Shown here one piece after another: positions 45,478-53,151 of a stretch of DNA of 64,000 nucleotides; the first letter of the stretch is position 1; each line of letters starts with the position of its first letter. The position numbers and the translations under genes were made by a program. The DNA is from Achromobacter anxifer (GTDB lineage Bacteria; Pseudomonadota; Gammaproteobacteria; Burkholderiales; Burkholderiaceae_B): assembly GCF_903652925.1 (NCBI RefSeq), contig NZ_CAHLAR010000004.1, positions 310,001-374,000 on the forward strand, read 5' to 3'. Under the pieces are notes generated by a model. That model ran no database searches, had not been told where the DNA came from, and saw only the letters and a list, made by a program, of their open reading frames with translations.

Positions 45478-46101
45478 ATGAAGAAGACGACTTGGATGTG
45501 CGCCGTGGCCGCGCTCTGCCTGTTTGCCGCGCCGGGCCTGCTGGGCGGCGCGCAGGCACAGGAACTGGCGGAACCGGACGCGCGCTTCCTGCAGGCCGCG
45601 GCGGCTTCCGGCATGTTCGAGGAGCAGGCGGCAAGGCTGGCGGAAAAACGCGCGGCGGACGGCGAGGTCAAGGCCTTTGCCGCGAAGATGCTGGAACAGC
45701 ACCGAGCCCTGGACGCGGAGCTGACAACGCTGGCCGGGCGCAAGCAGGTGAAGCTGCCAGACGAGCCCTCCGAGCCCGACCGCCGCACGCTGGAGCAGCT
45801 GGGCGACAGGACCGGGCCCGACTTCGATACGCTCTATATCGAAAAGGCTGCCGTGGACGCGCACACCATGGCCAACCGCCTGTACGAGACGGCGGCGCGC
45901 GAATCCAAGGATCCGCAGGTGCGCGATTTCGCGGTGCGCGCGCTGCCGGCGCTGGCCGAGCATCTGGCGATGAGCCGCAAACTTCAACGCGGCCCGCCCG
46001 CCGAACCGGACAAGATCCAGCCCGCCGTCAAGGGCGAGGCGCCGGCAGTGTCGCCCGCGTCCCGCGACGCGCCTGCGTCGTCGATCGCGCCGGCAAGGTG
46101 A
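45478..46101 (+). CDS. DUF4142 periplasmic protein
   Basis: A 207-residue exported protein: signal peptide (MKKTTWMCAVAALCLFAAPG, cut near AQAQE) and a DUF4142 four-helix domain (DARFLQAAAASGMFEEQAAR, VKAFAAKMLEQHRALDAELT, IEKAAVDAHTMANRLYETAA). The fold resembles ferritin-like bundles; function is unknown, but these genes are often induced by stress. The tail is Pro/Ala-rich. It starts 28 bp after the previous gene, so the two share a transcript from the sigma-54 promoter. Confidence 0.85.
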   Translation: MKKTTWMCAVAALCLFAAPGLLGGAQAQELAEPDARFLQAAAASGMFEEQAARLAEKRAADGEVKAFAAKMLEQHRALDAELTTLAGRKQVKLPDEPSEPDRRTLEQLGDRTGPDFDTLYIEKAAVDAHTMANRLYETAARESKDPQVRDFAVRALPALAEHLAMSRKLQRGPPAEPDKIQPAVKGEAPAVSPASRDAPASSIAPAR

Positions 46102-46150
46102 CGAAGGATCCCGTAGCCTTGATCGCCGCCCCTGCGCCGCGACGCCCCGG

Positions 46151-48685
46151 CTAGAGCCCCAGCTTCTTCTGCATGCGCGGCCCCACTGTCTTGCGCGCGG
46201 CGTCATAGCCGCGCCAGGGATCGGGCCTTTCCTGCGCAAGCGCGACGGCGTTGCGTATGTTGCAGGCGGCGCCGCGCAGGTCGTGAGCGGGATCCAGCGC
46301 ATCCCACGCCATCGGCATGGATACCGGCGCGCCAGGACGCGCCCGCGCAGAGAAGGCGGCAATGGCCGTGGCGCCATTGCCGTTGCGCAGATAGTCCACG
46401 AAGATGCGGCCGTGGCGTTGCGCCTTGGCCATATTGGCCGTGTAGCGTTGCGGAATCACGCGCGCCAGTTCATCGGCCAGCGCGCGGGCCAAGGCCTTGA
46501 CGGTGTCCCAGGGCTGGGTCGGGCGGATCGGCGCAACCAGGTGCAGGCCCTTGCCGCCGGTGGTCTTGAGGAAGGGCGCGAGGCCGACTTCCTGCATCAG
46601 GCCGCGCGCCAGCTGCGCGCCTTCCACCAGCGTCTGCCAGGAGACGTCATCCCCCGGATCCAGGTCTATGGTGATGCGGTCGGGCTCGCCGTTGCGCGGC
46701 GCGCGGGCGCCCCAGGTGTGAAACTCGATGACCCCGCGCTGCACCAGGGCCAGGACGCCATCCAGCGAGCGGACCAACAGGTGCTCGCCGTCGCGTTCCA
46801 GGCCTGCCGGCAATTTGCCTGCGATGTGCTTCTGGAAAAAACAGGTCCCGTCCGTGCCGTCCGGACAGCGCAAGAGCGCGATGCGCCGGCCCTGCAAATG
46901 CGGCAACAGCAGGGGACCGGCGGCTTCGTAGTAGCGGGCCAGATCCAGCTTGCTGGTGTCCGGTTCGTGTATGACCACGCGATCCGGGTGGCTGATCAGA
47001 ATCTTGCCGACGCGGTTGCCGGCCAGGCGCGCCACGGCTGACGCGCGGGCTGGCGCTTCGCCGCTGACTTCGCGCGCCGGCTTGTCCTCGCGCAGTCCGA
47101 CGAACGAAGCCTGGCGCAGCAACTGGTCCTGGGTAATGGCGGCGTAGCGGATTTCCGCCACCAGTTCCGGCTTCACCCAATGCACCACGCCTGCGCCGCG
47201 TCCATAACGGCCGGGGCCGGGCAGGGGGCCTGTGAAAGGGCTGGTCCGGGTTTCCAGCGCTTGCATCTTCCTGTGCAACGACGCCAGGGTTTCGGCATTG
47301 AAACCCGTGCCTACGCGGCCCGCATAGCTCAGCTTGGATCCCTTGCGCAGGCCGACCAGCAATGCGCCGAAGTGCTTGCGCGCGCCACCGGGGCTCGTGT
47401 AGCCGCCGATGACATACTCCTGTCGCGGGCGGCACTTGAGCTTCAGCCAGGCCATGCCGCGGCCTTCGGTGTAAGGCGAGTCGAGCCGCTTGCAGATCAG
47501 GCCCTCCAGGCCCAGGCTGCAGGCCTGTTCCCAGGCGGCGCGGCCTTCGGCCTCGCCCGTCGCCTCCAGCCGCTGCGTCATGCGCAGCGGACTGTCGTCA
47601 GGCAGTTCCGCCAGGACCGACGCCAGCAGCGACTGGCGTTCGGACAAAGGCAGGCCGCGCAGGTCCGCGCCATCCCACCAGGGCAGATCGAATGCCATGA
47701 AGCGCAGATCCGCGGTCTGGCCATCGAGGGCATTCTGCAGCAGCTGGAAATCCGACACGCCGCGTTCATCCAGGCAGACGACCTCGCCGTCGATCCAGCC
47801 GTCGGGCAGGTTCAGCGCGCCCAAGGCTGCGGCAAGCTCGGCCATGCGGTCGCTCCAGTCCTTGCCGCTGCGGCTGACCAGGCGCACGAGGCCATTGCGG
47901 ATGCGACACAGGATGCGGTAGCCGTCGTACTTGATTTCATAGGACCAGCCATCGCCAGAGGGCGGCGCATCGACCAGGGTTGCCAGCTGCGGGGCGAGGC
48001 TGGCCGGGAAGGCAGACTTCTTTGCCGGCTTCCTTGCGGACGTCGCGGCCGTCTTCGCTGCTTTAGCCGACCGCTTCACCGGTTCAGTCGCCTTCTGCGC
48101 GGGTATCGCCGCCGTCGCGGCTCTGACGCTCTTGGCGCTCCTGGCGGGCCCGGCGGCGGCGTTGCGGCTACGCGGAGATGCTTCCGCGTCATCACCAGGC
48201 ACCGTGTCCTCGTCGTCCAGCTTGCGCAACAGCCATTGCTTGTCGTCCTTGCCCAGGCGCAGCAAGGCCCATTCACCCTTGAGCTTGCCGCCATGCAGAG
48301 TGAAGCGCAGGTGTCCCTTGGCCAGGCCTCGGCCAGGATCGCCGTCCGGCGTCCAGGCGCCCCGGTCCCAGATGTCCACATGCCCGGCGCCGTAATGACC
48401 TTGCGGGATGTCGCCTTCGAATTTGCCGTACTCCAGCGGGTGATCCTCCACCTTGACGGCAAGCCGCTTGACGTCGGGATCGCGGCTGGGGCCCTTGGGC
48501 ACCGCCCAGCTCACCAGCACGCCGTCGACTTCCAGGCGAAAGTCGTAGTGCAGGCTCCGCGCCTGATGCCGCTGGACCACGAAGGACAGAGGCTGTCCCG
48601 CGCGGGCCCTTGGGACCTTGCCGCGAGGTTCGCGGCTGCCGAGAAAATCGCGCTTCTTGCGGTACTGGGCCAACGGTTCCGACAT
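46151..48685 (-). CDS. ligD: ATP-dependent DNA ligase D (phosphoesterase-ligase-polymerase)
   Basis: The multifunctional end-joining enzyme, 844 residues. Order: 3'-phosphoesterase (about 1-165: SLHYDFRLE, DHPLEYGKFEGDIPQGHYGA), an Ala/Lys-rich linker, ligase (about 225-520) with adenylation Lys252 in EIKYDGYR and CKRLDSPY, then the primase-like polymerase (about 545-835) with IDLDPGDD metal residues and FLKTTGGKGLHL. This PE-LIG-POL order is that of Pseudomonas LigD. It repairs double-strand breaks with Ku. It lies 9 bp after ku on the same strand, so both share the sigma-54 promoter upstream of ku. Confidence 0.96.
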   Translation of the reverse strand: MSEPLAQYRKKRDFLGSREPRGKVPRARAGQPLSFVVQRHQARSLHYDFRLEVDGVLVSWAVPKGPSRDPDVKRLAVKVEDHPLEYGKFEGDIPQGHYGAGHVDIWDRGAWTPDGDPGRGLAKGHLRFTLHGGKLKGEWALLRLGKDDKQWLLRKLDDEDTVPGDDAEASPRSRNAAAGPARSAKSVRAATAAIPAQKATEPVKRSAKAAKTAATSARKPAKKSAFPASLAPQLATLVDAPPSGDGWSYEIKYDGYRILCRIRNGLVRLVSRSGKDWSDRMAELAAALGALNLPDGWIDGEVVCLDERGVSDFQLLQNALDGQTADLRFMAFDLPWWDGADLRGLPLSERQSLLASVLAELPDDSPLRMTQRLEATGEAEGRAAWEQACSLGLEGLICKRLDSPYTEGRGMAWLKLKCRPRQEYVIGGYTSPGGARKHFGALLVGLRKGSKLSYAGRVGTGFNAETLASLHRKMQALETRTSPFTGPLPGPGRYGRGAGVVHWVKPELVAEIRYAAITQDQLLRQASFVGLREDKPAREVSGEAPARASAVARLAGNRVGKILISHPDRVVIHEPDTSKLDLARYYEAAGPLLLPHLQGRRIALLRCPDGTDGTCFFQKHIAGKLPAGLERDGEHLLVRSLDGVLALVQRGVIEFHTWGARAPRNGEPDRITIDLDPGDDVSWQTLVEGAQLARGLMQEVGLAPFLKTTGGKGLHLVAPIRPTQPWDTVKALARALADELARVIPQRYTANMAKAQRHGRIFVDYLRNGNGATAIAAFSARARPGAPVSMPMAWDALDPAHDLRGAACNIRNAVALAQERPDPWRGYDAARKTVGPRMQKKLGL

Positions 48686-48694
48686 GTCTGCTCC

Positions 48695-49606
48695 CTATGC
48701 GGCCTTGCGCTTGCGCGCCGCCGGTTTCGCCGCGGCAGTCTTCCCGGCGGCGCGCTTGCGGGGCGTGGCCGTCTTGGCCGCCGCGTTGCGCTTGGCTGTG
48801 GCGGACGGTTTGGGGGAACCCCGTTGTTCGATGCTTTGCTTGAGCAAGGACATCAGGTCTATCACCTTGGCCGATTGCCGAGGCGCGGCTTCTTCCGGCT
48901 CGGTCAGGACGTGGGTCTTGCCCGCCTTGATCTTCTTGTCGATGGCCTTGAGCAGGTCTTCACGATACTCGTCGCGATAGGCCGCCGGATCCCAGGGGAT
49001 GGTCATGTCGTCCACCAGCTTCATCGCCATTTCGCGTTCCCGCGCCGCCGGAGCAGCTTCCTTGCCTGCGGGCAGGTCCAGGTCCTCGGCCGACAGGATC
49101 TCGTCGGCATAGCGCAGCGTGATCAACATCAGCGCGTCACCTTGCGGCAGCAGGGCGCACAGGTACTGGCGGGTATGCAGCACCACGCGCGCCAGGCCCA
49201 TCCGGCCGGCGCGTCTGAGGACCTCGCGCAGCAGCGCATAGCCTTTCTCGCCGCGGCGGTCGGGTTCCAGGTAATAGGGCGTGTCGTAGTAGTAGATCGG
49301 CACTTCCGACGCGTCGACGAAGCCCTGGATGTCCACGGTCTGCGTGGCGGCGACGTTGGCACGCTTGAAATCCTCGTCGTTCAGATAGACGTATTCGCCT
49401 TTCTCGTACTCATAGCCCTTGACGATGTCTTCGGCGGCCATGACCTTGCCAGTGCGCTTGTTGATGCGCTGGTAGCCCACCGGCGAGTTGTCGCGCCGGT
49501 CTATCCAATCGAGATCCAGGCGGTGTTGGCGGGTGGCGGCATGCAGCACGATGGGCACGTGCACCAGGCCGAAAGATATCGCGCCTTTCCAGATGGTTCT
49601 AGCCAT
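48695..49606 (-). CDS. ku: Ku protein of bacterial non-homologous end joining
   Basis: A 303-residue homodimeric ring protein that binds DNA ends and recruits LigD. The N-terminus MARTIWKGAISFGLVHVPIV is the standard Ku opening; then GYEYEKGEYVYLNDEDFKRA and a core rich in conserved Tyr and Arg. The C-terminal 50 residues are a Lys/Ala-rich tail (KTATPRKRAAGKTAAAKPAA), which in other bacteria binds DNA and tunes sliding. First gene of the ku-ligD operon, 22 bases after a predicted sigma-54 transcription start. Confidence 0.96.
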   Translation of the reverse strand: MARTIWKGAISFGLVHVPIVLHAATRQHRLDLDWIDRRDNSPVGYQRINKRTGKVMAAEDIVKGYEYEKGEYVYLNDEDFKRANVAATQTVDIQGFVDASEVPIYYYDTPYYLEPDRRGEKGYALLREVLRRAGRMGLARVVLHTRQYLCALLPQGDALMLITLRYADEILSAEDLDLPAGKEAAPAAREREMAMKLVDDMTIPWDPAAYRDEYREDLLKAIDKKIKAGKTHVLTEPEEAAPRQSAKVIDLMSLLKQSIEQRGSPKPSATAKRNAAAKTATPRKRAAGKTAAAKPAARKRKAA

Positions 49607-49639
49607 GGCCGACTCCTGTTCCTGAACGGGAAGCGAGCA

Positions 49640-49653
49640 GCAATAGTCATGCC
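49640..49653 (-). promoter_or_regulatory. Sigma-54 promoter of ku-ligD (GGCATG-N4-TTGC)
   Basis: Minus strand reads GGCATGACTATTGC, followed by T. GG and GC are ten bases apart. Predicted transcription starts near 49628, leaving a 22-base leader to the ku ATG. The upstream edge overlaps a hairpin that may end the DUF883 transcript. Confidence 0.7.
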
Positions 49654-49670
49654 CGGGCCGTGGCCCGGGC
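49651..49670 (-). terminator. GC hairpin between DUF883 and ku
   Basis: GCCCGGGC and its complement form a perfect 8-bp stem with a 4-nt loop. There is no T run. It lies about 20 bp after the DUF883 stop and shares a few bases with the -24 region of the ku promoter. Confidence 0.4.
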
Positions 49671-49690
49671 GTGCGCGGCGCGCGCCGACG

Positions 49691-50032
49691 CTACTGCCTG
49701 CCCACCACCACGCCGAAGAGGAACGCCGCTCCGGCCACCAGGCCGATCGCCTGCCAGGGCCGCGCGTGGATGTATTCCTCTGTGCAGTCTATGGTCTCCC
49801 GCATCAGGTCAGTGGCATTGTCCGACGCGTCGCGCAGGCTGCGGCGCGTGGCGCGCAATTGCTCCGACAGGCGCTCCTTGAGCGCTTCCAGGTCGGTCGC
49901 TGCAGTGTCATTGAGCGTGGCCTCCAGATCATCTATCCAGGACTCGGGGTGGCGCGAGCGCCGGTGCGCGCCGCGGTTGTCCGGGCCATTCTCGGGAAAG
50001 TCGGAGGGCAGGGGAGTGTTGGTAGTGGCCAT
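49691..50032 (-). CDS. DUF883 ribosome-associated membrane-anchored protein (YqjD/ElaB-like)
   Basis: A 113-residue protein: a disordered N-terminus, an amphipathic coiled-coil helix (about 30-85, WIDDLEATLNDTAATDLEAL, LRATRRSLRDASD) and a C-terminal membrane helix (IGLVAGAAFLFGVVVGRQ). In E. coli, ElaB and YqjD are made in stationary phase, tie ribosomes to the membrane and help stress survival. ATG at 50032 has CAGGAG at ideal spacing; an upstream frame to 50290 is unlikely. A near-perfect sigma-54 promoter lies upstream. Confidence 0.88.
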   Translation of the reverse strand: MATTNTPLPSDFPENGPDNRGAHRRSRHPESWIDDLEATLNDTAATDLEALKERLSEQLRATRRSLRDASDNATDLMRETIDCTEEYIHARPWQAIGLVAGAAFLFGVVVGRQ

Positions 50033-50118
50033 CGGCAACTCCTGACGGTCGGGCTGGAAAAGCGCTGGCGCGGACCGGCCCGGGCGGCCGCGCGGCGGGA
50101 GCGGAAGCTTCAGGTCCA

Positions 50119-50132
50119 GCAACCGGCGTGCC
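50119..50132 (-). promoter_or_regulatory. Sigma-54 promoter of the DUF883 gene (GGCACG-N4-TTGC)
   Basis: Minus strand reads GGCACGCCGGTTGC, flanked by A and T. GG-N10-GC spacing is exact. Predicted transcription start is near 50107, about 75 bases before the ATG at 50032. Confidence 0.75.
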
Positions 50133-50236
50133 TGGACGGCACGGCCACATCCGCTTGCAAATTGATGGCATCCGGGGAGTGCCCATGGCGTCGGAAGCCG
50201 TCGCATCATTGGAGGTCCGACCCCAAGGAGGCCCGC

Positions 50237-50488
50237 ATGAAATCCGCATCCGCACCTGGAACCGCCAAGTCGGCGCGCACCCGCAAGCAACCTGAAGACA
50301 ACGCTAAGATACTGCCGCCGCGCTCTCCCGTCGATGTTCCGCGCATGCCAGCCAAGCCGGACGCCTCCACGCCGGATGAAGCCGCGCGCGACAAGCGCAT
50401 CGTCGCCGATACGCGCACCGAATCAAACTGGGCAGACGGGTCCGCGCCCCAGCCGAATGCCAAGAACGCGCGCTCATCCTTGTTCTGA
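50237..50488 (+). CDS. Small hydrophilic protein, 83 residues
   Basis: No family recognised. The protein is charged, Pro/Ala/Ser-rich and almost free of hydrophobic residues (MKSASAPGTAKSARTRKQPE, middle PPRSPVDVPRMPAKPDASTP, ending NAKNARSSLF), so it should be disordered. The start has AAGGAGG at good spacing. A much longer open frame runs upstream to 47180 opposite ligD and ku but lacks any family. The last 15 bases overlap the end of the convergent topoisomerase gene. No sigma-54 element was seen ahead of it. Confidence 0.75.
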   Translation: MKSASAPGTAKSARTRKQPEDNAKILPPRSPVDVPRMPAKPDASTPDEAARDKRIVADTRTESNWADGSAPQPNAKNARSSLF

Positions 50489-51544
50489 TCGCCTGGCAAG
50501 TGGTCCCGCCGCCTTGCCGCGCCCAAGCAGGAACGCCAGCAGGCGGCGCTCGTCGGCCTTCAACCCGCGAGGCGTCCGCGGCGCCGGGGCGCGTGCGGGC
50601 AACGTCCCGTCCATATAGCCGGCCAGAATGGCCGGGTGCACATAGCAGGCCCGGCATACGGCCGGGGTGTTGGCCAGGCGTCGGGCGACCTGTCTGATCA
50701 CGTCCGCCACGTTCTTGCGTGCCTGTGCCGGATCCCTGCACGGAATCGCTTGCAGCGCGGCGTAGGCCATCACGGACCCCGCCCAGGTCCGATAGTGTTT
50801 TGCTGTGAAGTCCGCGGCGCCGGCGTCGCGCAGATACGCATTGACCGCGCCGGAGTCCACGGGATGGCTGCCGCCGTCCTCGTCCAGGTACTGGAACAGC
50901 TGCTGGCCGGGTATGTCCATGCAGCGACGGATGACGCCCGCCACCCGGCGGTCGGATGATGCTACGTCGTGCTGCACGCCGCTCTTTCCTTGAAAGCGGA
51001 AGCGGAACCGGCTGCCGCTTACGGTGGCGTGGCGCCGCTTGAGCGTCGTCAGGCCATATGACTTGTTGGTTCTGGCATATTCCCGCGCGCCTATCCGCAC
51101 CAGGGTTTCCTCCAGCAGCCGCACCAGTACGGCCATCACTTTGTCCTGGGTCAGGCCCGGCGTGCGCAGATCGCGTTCCACCCGCCGCCGGATACGCGGC
51201 AGCGCCTGCCCGAACGTAACCAGGCTCTGGTACTTGTCCGCGTCGCGCACGGCGGTCCAGTCCGGATGGTATCGGTACTGCTTGCGTCCTCGGGCGTCCC
51301 GGCCGGTGGCCTGCAGATGTCCCTGCGGCGACGGACAGATCCAGACTTGCTCGTAGGCAGGCGGTATCGCCAGGACGTCGATACGCTTTATCACCCCCGC
51401 GTCCTGGATGCGTCCGCCGCGCGTGTCCAGGTAATGGAACCTGCGGCCGTTCACGCGGACCCGCGCATAGCCTCGCTGGCTGTCGTCTGAGTAGACCAGC
51501 GCCGCGCCGCCGGAGGCAGGCGGCGCCTGCGGTCGTGTCTTCAT
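50474..51544 (-). CDS. DNA topoisomerase IB (poxvirus-like)
   Basis: A 356-residue type IB topoisomerase that relaxes both positive and negative supercoils through a 3'-phosphotyrosine link. Marks: N-terminal domain (RFHYLDTRGGRI), the catalytic domain with REYARTNKSYGLTTLKRRH, TAKHYRTWAGSV (Arg/His of the active site) and nucleophile Tyr301 in CRACYVHPAIL. Length matches bacterial Deinococcus-type enzymes. ATG at 51544 has GGGAG upstream. Its -24/-12 promoter is back to back with the one for the Pro-rich gene. Confidence 0.92.
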   Translation of the reverse strand: MKTRPQAPPASGGAALVYSDDSQRGYARVRVNGRRFHYLDTRGGRIQDAGVIKRIDVLAIPPAYEQVWICPSPQGHLQATGRDARGRKQYRYHPDWTAVRDADKYQSLVTFGQALPRIRRRVERDLRTPGLTQDKVMAVLVRLLEETLVRIGAREYARTNKSYGLTTLKRRHATVSGSRFRFRFQGKSGVQHDVASSDRRVAGVIRRCMDIPGQQLFQYLDEDGGSHPVDSGAVNAYLRDAGAADFTAKHYRTWAGSVMAYAALQAIPCRDPAQARKNVADVIRQVARRLANTPAVCRACYVHPAILAGYMDGTLPARAPAPRTPRGLKADERRLLAFLLGRGKAAGPLARRSEQG

Positions 51545-51583
51545 GTGTACTCCCGGCGGCTCATGGGCAGCGGGTCGCGGGGA

Positions 51584-51597
51584 GCAAGCGCCGTGCC
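51584..51597 (-). promoter_or_regulatory. Sigma-54 promoter of the topoisomerase IB gene (GGCACG-N4-TTGC)
   Basis: Minus strand reads GGCACGGCGCTTGC followed by T, an exact consensus except for the first base. Predicted start near 51572 gives a 28-base leader. It lies 23 bp from the divergent promoter at 51621. Confidence 0.8.
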
Positions 51598-51620
51598 TGC
51601 GCGGGGCCGCGTGACTCCCG

Positions 51621-51634
51621 GGCACGGGGCTTGC
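51621..51634 (+). promoter_or_regulatory. Sigma-54 promoter of the Pro-rich/DUF3309 genes (GGCACG-N4-TTGC)
   Basis: Reads GGCACGGGGCTTGC followed by T, with exact GG-N10-GC spacing. Predicted transcription begins near 51646, 22 bases before the ATG of the 55-residue Pro-rich gene. It is divergent from the topoisomerase promoter. Confidence 0.8.
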
Positions 51635-51667
51635 TGACGGGCAGGTGGGTTTTCTCCGGAGATTGCC

Positions 51668-51835
51668 ATGCAAATCGCATATTCGTACTACCTGCACGTC
51701 CCGCCCAAGCCAGAACCGATACCGCCAGGCTCGCCTCCCGGAGACCTGCCGGTGGATCCGGATACCGATGAACCGGACGTCGATCTGCCTCCGATTTCAC
51801 CTCCCGACAAGGAGATCACCCCGCCCAGCCCCTGA
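51668..51835 (+). CDS. Proline-rich small protein, 55 residues
   Basis: A short gene with a GGAG site before its ATG. The product begins MQIAYSYYLHVPPKPEPIPP and continues Pro/Asp-rich to the end (DEPDVDLPPISPPDKEITPP), about one-third proline, acidic and without a membrane helix. No known family. Its placement 22 bases after a predicted sigma-54 start, with good codon use and a ribosome site, supports it being real. It is 51 bp ahead of the DUF3309 gene and probably cotranscribed. Confidence 0.7.
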   Translation: MQIAYSYYLHVPPKPEPIPPGSPPGDLPVDPDTDEPDVDLPPISPPDKEITPPSP

Positions 51836-51886
51836 CGCCTGTGCGCGCTCAAGCCTTCGAATCGAACAAGAAACCGAGGAGTCGCC

Positions 51887-52039
51887 ATGTCGACCATTCT
51901 GCTGATCATTCTCATCCTCCTGCTGGTCGGCGCCGTGCCGGCCTGGCCGCATAGCCGGGGCTGGGGCTATTACCCCAGCGGCATACTGGGCATCCTGCTG
52001 ATCGTGCTGATCGTAATGTTGCTGACGGGACGCCTGTAG
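51887..52039 (+). CDS. DUF3309 small membrane protein, 50 residues
   Basis: The sequence MSTILLIILILLLVGAVPAW followed by PHSRGWGYYPSGILGILLIV and LIVMLLTGRL is the typical DUF3309 pattern: two short membrane helices flanking a PHSRxWGYYPSG loop. The GAGGAG ribosome site is 6 bases upstream of the ATG. Function unknown; family members often sit with stress genes in Burkholderiales. Probably in one transcript with the Pro-rich gene. Confidence 0.88.
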   Translation: MSTILLIILILLLVGAVPAWPHSRGWGYYPSGILGILLIVLIVMLLTGRL

Positions 52040-52166
52040 CGACGCTTGCGACCAGGCGGCAGCCGTGTCGGGCGGCTGCCGGCCATCCCGCGGACCGGCG
52101 GGTGGCGCGCGTTTGCGCCCAGGCGTAAGATCGCCGGGTTTTTACGCAGCCCCCGCCGACCCCGAC

Positions 52167-53102
52167 ATGACCATCCCATTGCTAGTCTTGATAGAAAGCG
52201 TGCAGGACTACCTGCCCGAAATCGAAGCCCGCGGTTTCCGCGTCATCTTTGCCCCCACCACAGCAACGCGCGCCCAGGCGATCCGCGACCACGGCGCGGA
52301 CATCCGCATCGTGTTGACCCGCGGCGCCACTGGCTTGCGCGCGGATGAGATGGCGGCGATGCCGAAACTGGAAATGGCCTGCTCGCTGGGCGTGGGATAC
52401 GAGAACATCGACCTGGCCGCCGCAGCCAGCCGCGGGATCGTGGTGACCAACGGTCCGGGCGCCAATGCCGTGTCGGTAGCGGATCACGCCATGGCGCTGC
52501 TGCTGGGCGCCGCGCGGCGCTTGCCGCAGGCCGACGCCTCGGTGCGCCAGGGGCATTGGAGCGGTTTCATGGGCCCGCAGATCACCGGCAAGCGCCTGGG
52601 CATCCTGGGCCTGGGCACCATCGGCCTGGAAATCGCCAAGCGCGGCGCCAATGGCTTCGGCATGAGCGTGGGCTATCACAGCCGGCGCGCCCGTCCCGAA
52701 ACCGGCTATGCCTATTTCGAAACGCCGCTGGCCTTGGCCGCCGCCTCGGACTTCCTGGTCATCGCCACGCCTGGAGGCTCCGGCACGCGCCATCTGGTGG
52801 ACGCGCAGGCGCTGGAAGCGCTGGGCCCGGATGGCTATCTGGTGAACATTGCGCGCGGCAGCGTGGTCGACACGCAGGCGCTGATCGCGGCGCTGGCCGC
52901 GCGGCGCATTGCCGGCGCGGGACTGGACGTGGTGGACGGCGAACCCGAGATCCCCCGGGCGCTGCTCGAACTGGACAATGTGGTGTTGACGCCGCACAGC
53001 GCGGGACGGTCCCCGGAGGCGGTCCATGCGACCGTGGCGCTGTTCCTGGACAACGCCACGGCCCATTTCGCGGGCAAGCCTGTGCTGACGCCCGTGCGCT
53101 AG
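52167..53102 (+). CDS. D-2-hydroxyacid dehydrogenase (glyoxylate/hydroxypyruvate reductase-like)
   Basis: A 311-residue NAD(P)-dependent reductase. It has the Rossmann motif LGILGLGTIGLEIA, catalytic Arg in VNIARGSVVDTQAL, Glu in AGLDVVDGEPEIP and His in VLTPHSAG. HSRRARPE after the second Rossmann strand contains Arg residues that usually favour NADPH. Likely reduces glyoxylate or hydroxypyruvate. ATG at 52167 was chosen because the family fold begins there. No clear ribosome site. Not obviously part of the sigma-54 set. Confidence 0.88.
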   Translation: MTIPLLVLIESVQDYLPEIEARGFRVIFAPTTATRAQAIRDHGADIRIVLTRGATGLRADEMAAMPKLEMACSLGVGYENIDLAAAASRGIVVTNGPGANAVSVADHAMALLLGAARRLPQADASVRQGHWSGFMGPQITGKRLGILGLGTIGLEIAKRGANGFGMSVGYHSRRARPETGYAYFETPLALAAASDFLVIATPGGSGTRHLVDAQALEALGPDGYLVNIARGSVVDTQALIAALAARRIAGAGLDVVDGEPEIPRALLELDNVVLTPHSAGRSPEAVHATVALFLDNATAHFAGKPVLTPVR

Positions 53103-53108
53103 CGGCTC

Positions 53109-53151
53109 AGGGCCTGTTCACACTAAAACGAGCCTTGCACAGGCCTTAGTG
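53109..53151. repeat. Dispersed 43-bp repeat, copy 2
   Basis: 35 of 43 positions match copy 1 at 39951-39993. The stem is weaker here (GGCCTGTT against AACGAGCC). It contains the stop codon of the minus-strand universal stress gene at the same place where copy 1 holds the rpoN stop, and it also lies at a convergent junction. Confidence 0.7.

Noticed and set aside
50134-50236. A sigma-54 promoter for the 83-residue protein at 50237
   Set aside because: GGCACG and TTGC both occur, but the spacing is far too long (11 bases instead of 4), so no call was made.
47180-50488. A 1102-codon open frame on the plus strand opposite ligD and ku
   Set aside because: It is antisense to two clearly real genes in GC-rich DNA where long spurious frames are common, and its composition is low-complexity Arg/Gln/Ala/His. 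Only the last 83 codons, with their own strong ribosome site after the antisense genes, are kept as a gene.
39951-53151. The 43-bp repeats as ends of an insertion sequence or composite transposon
   Set aside because: The two copies are in the same orientation relative to the gene ends, no transposase lies between them, and the DNA between is ordinary genes with matching base composition.
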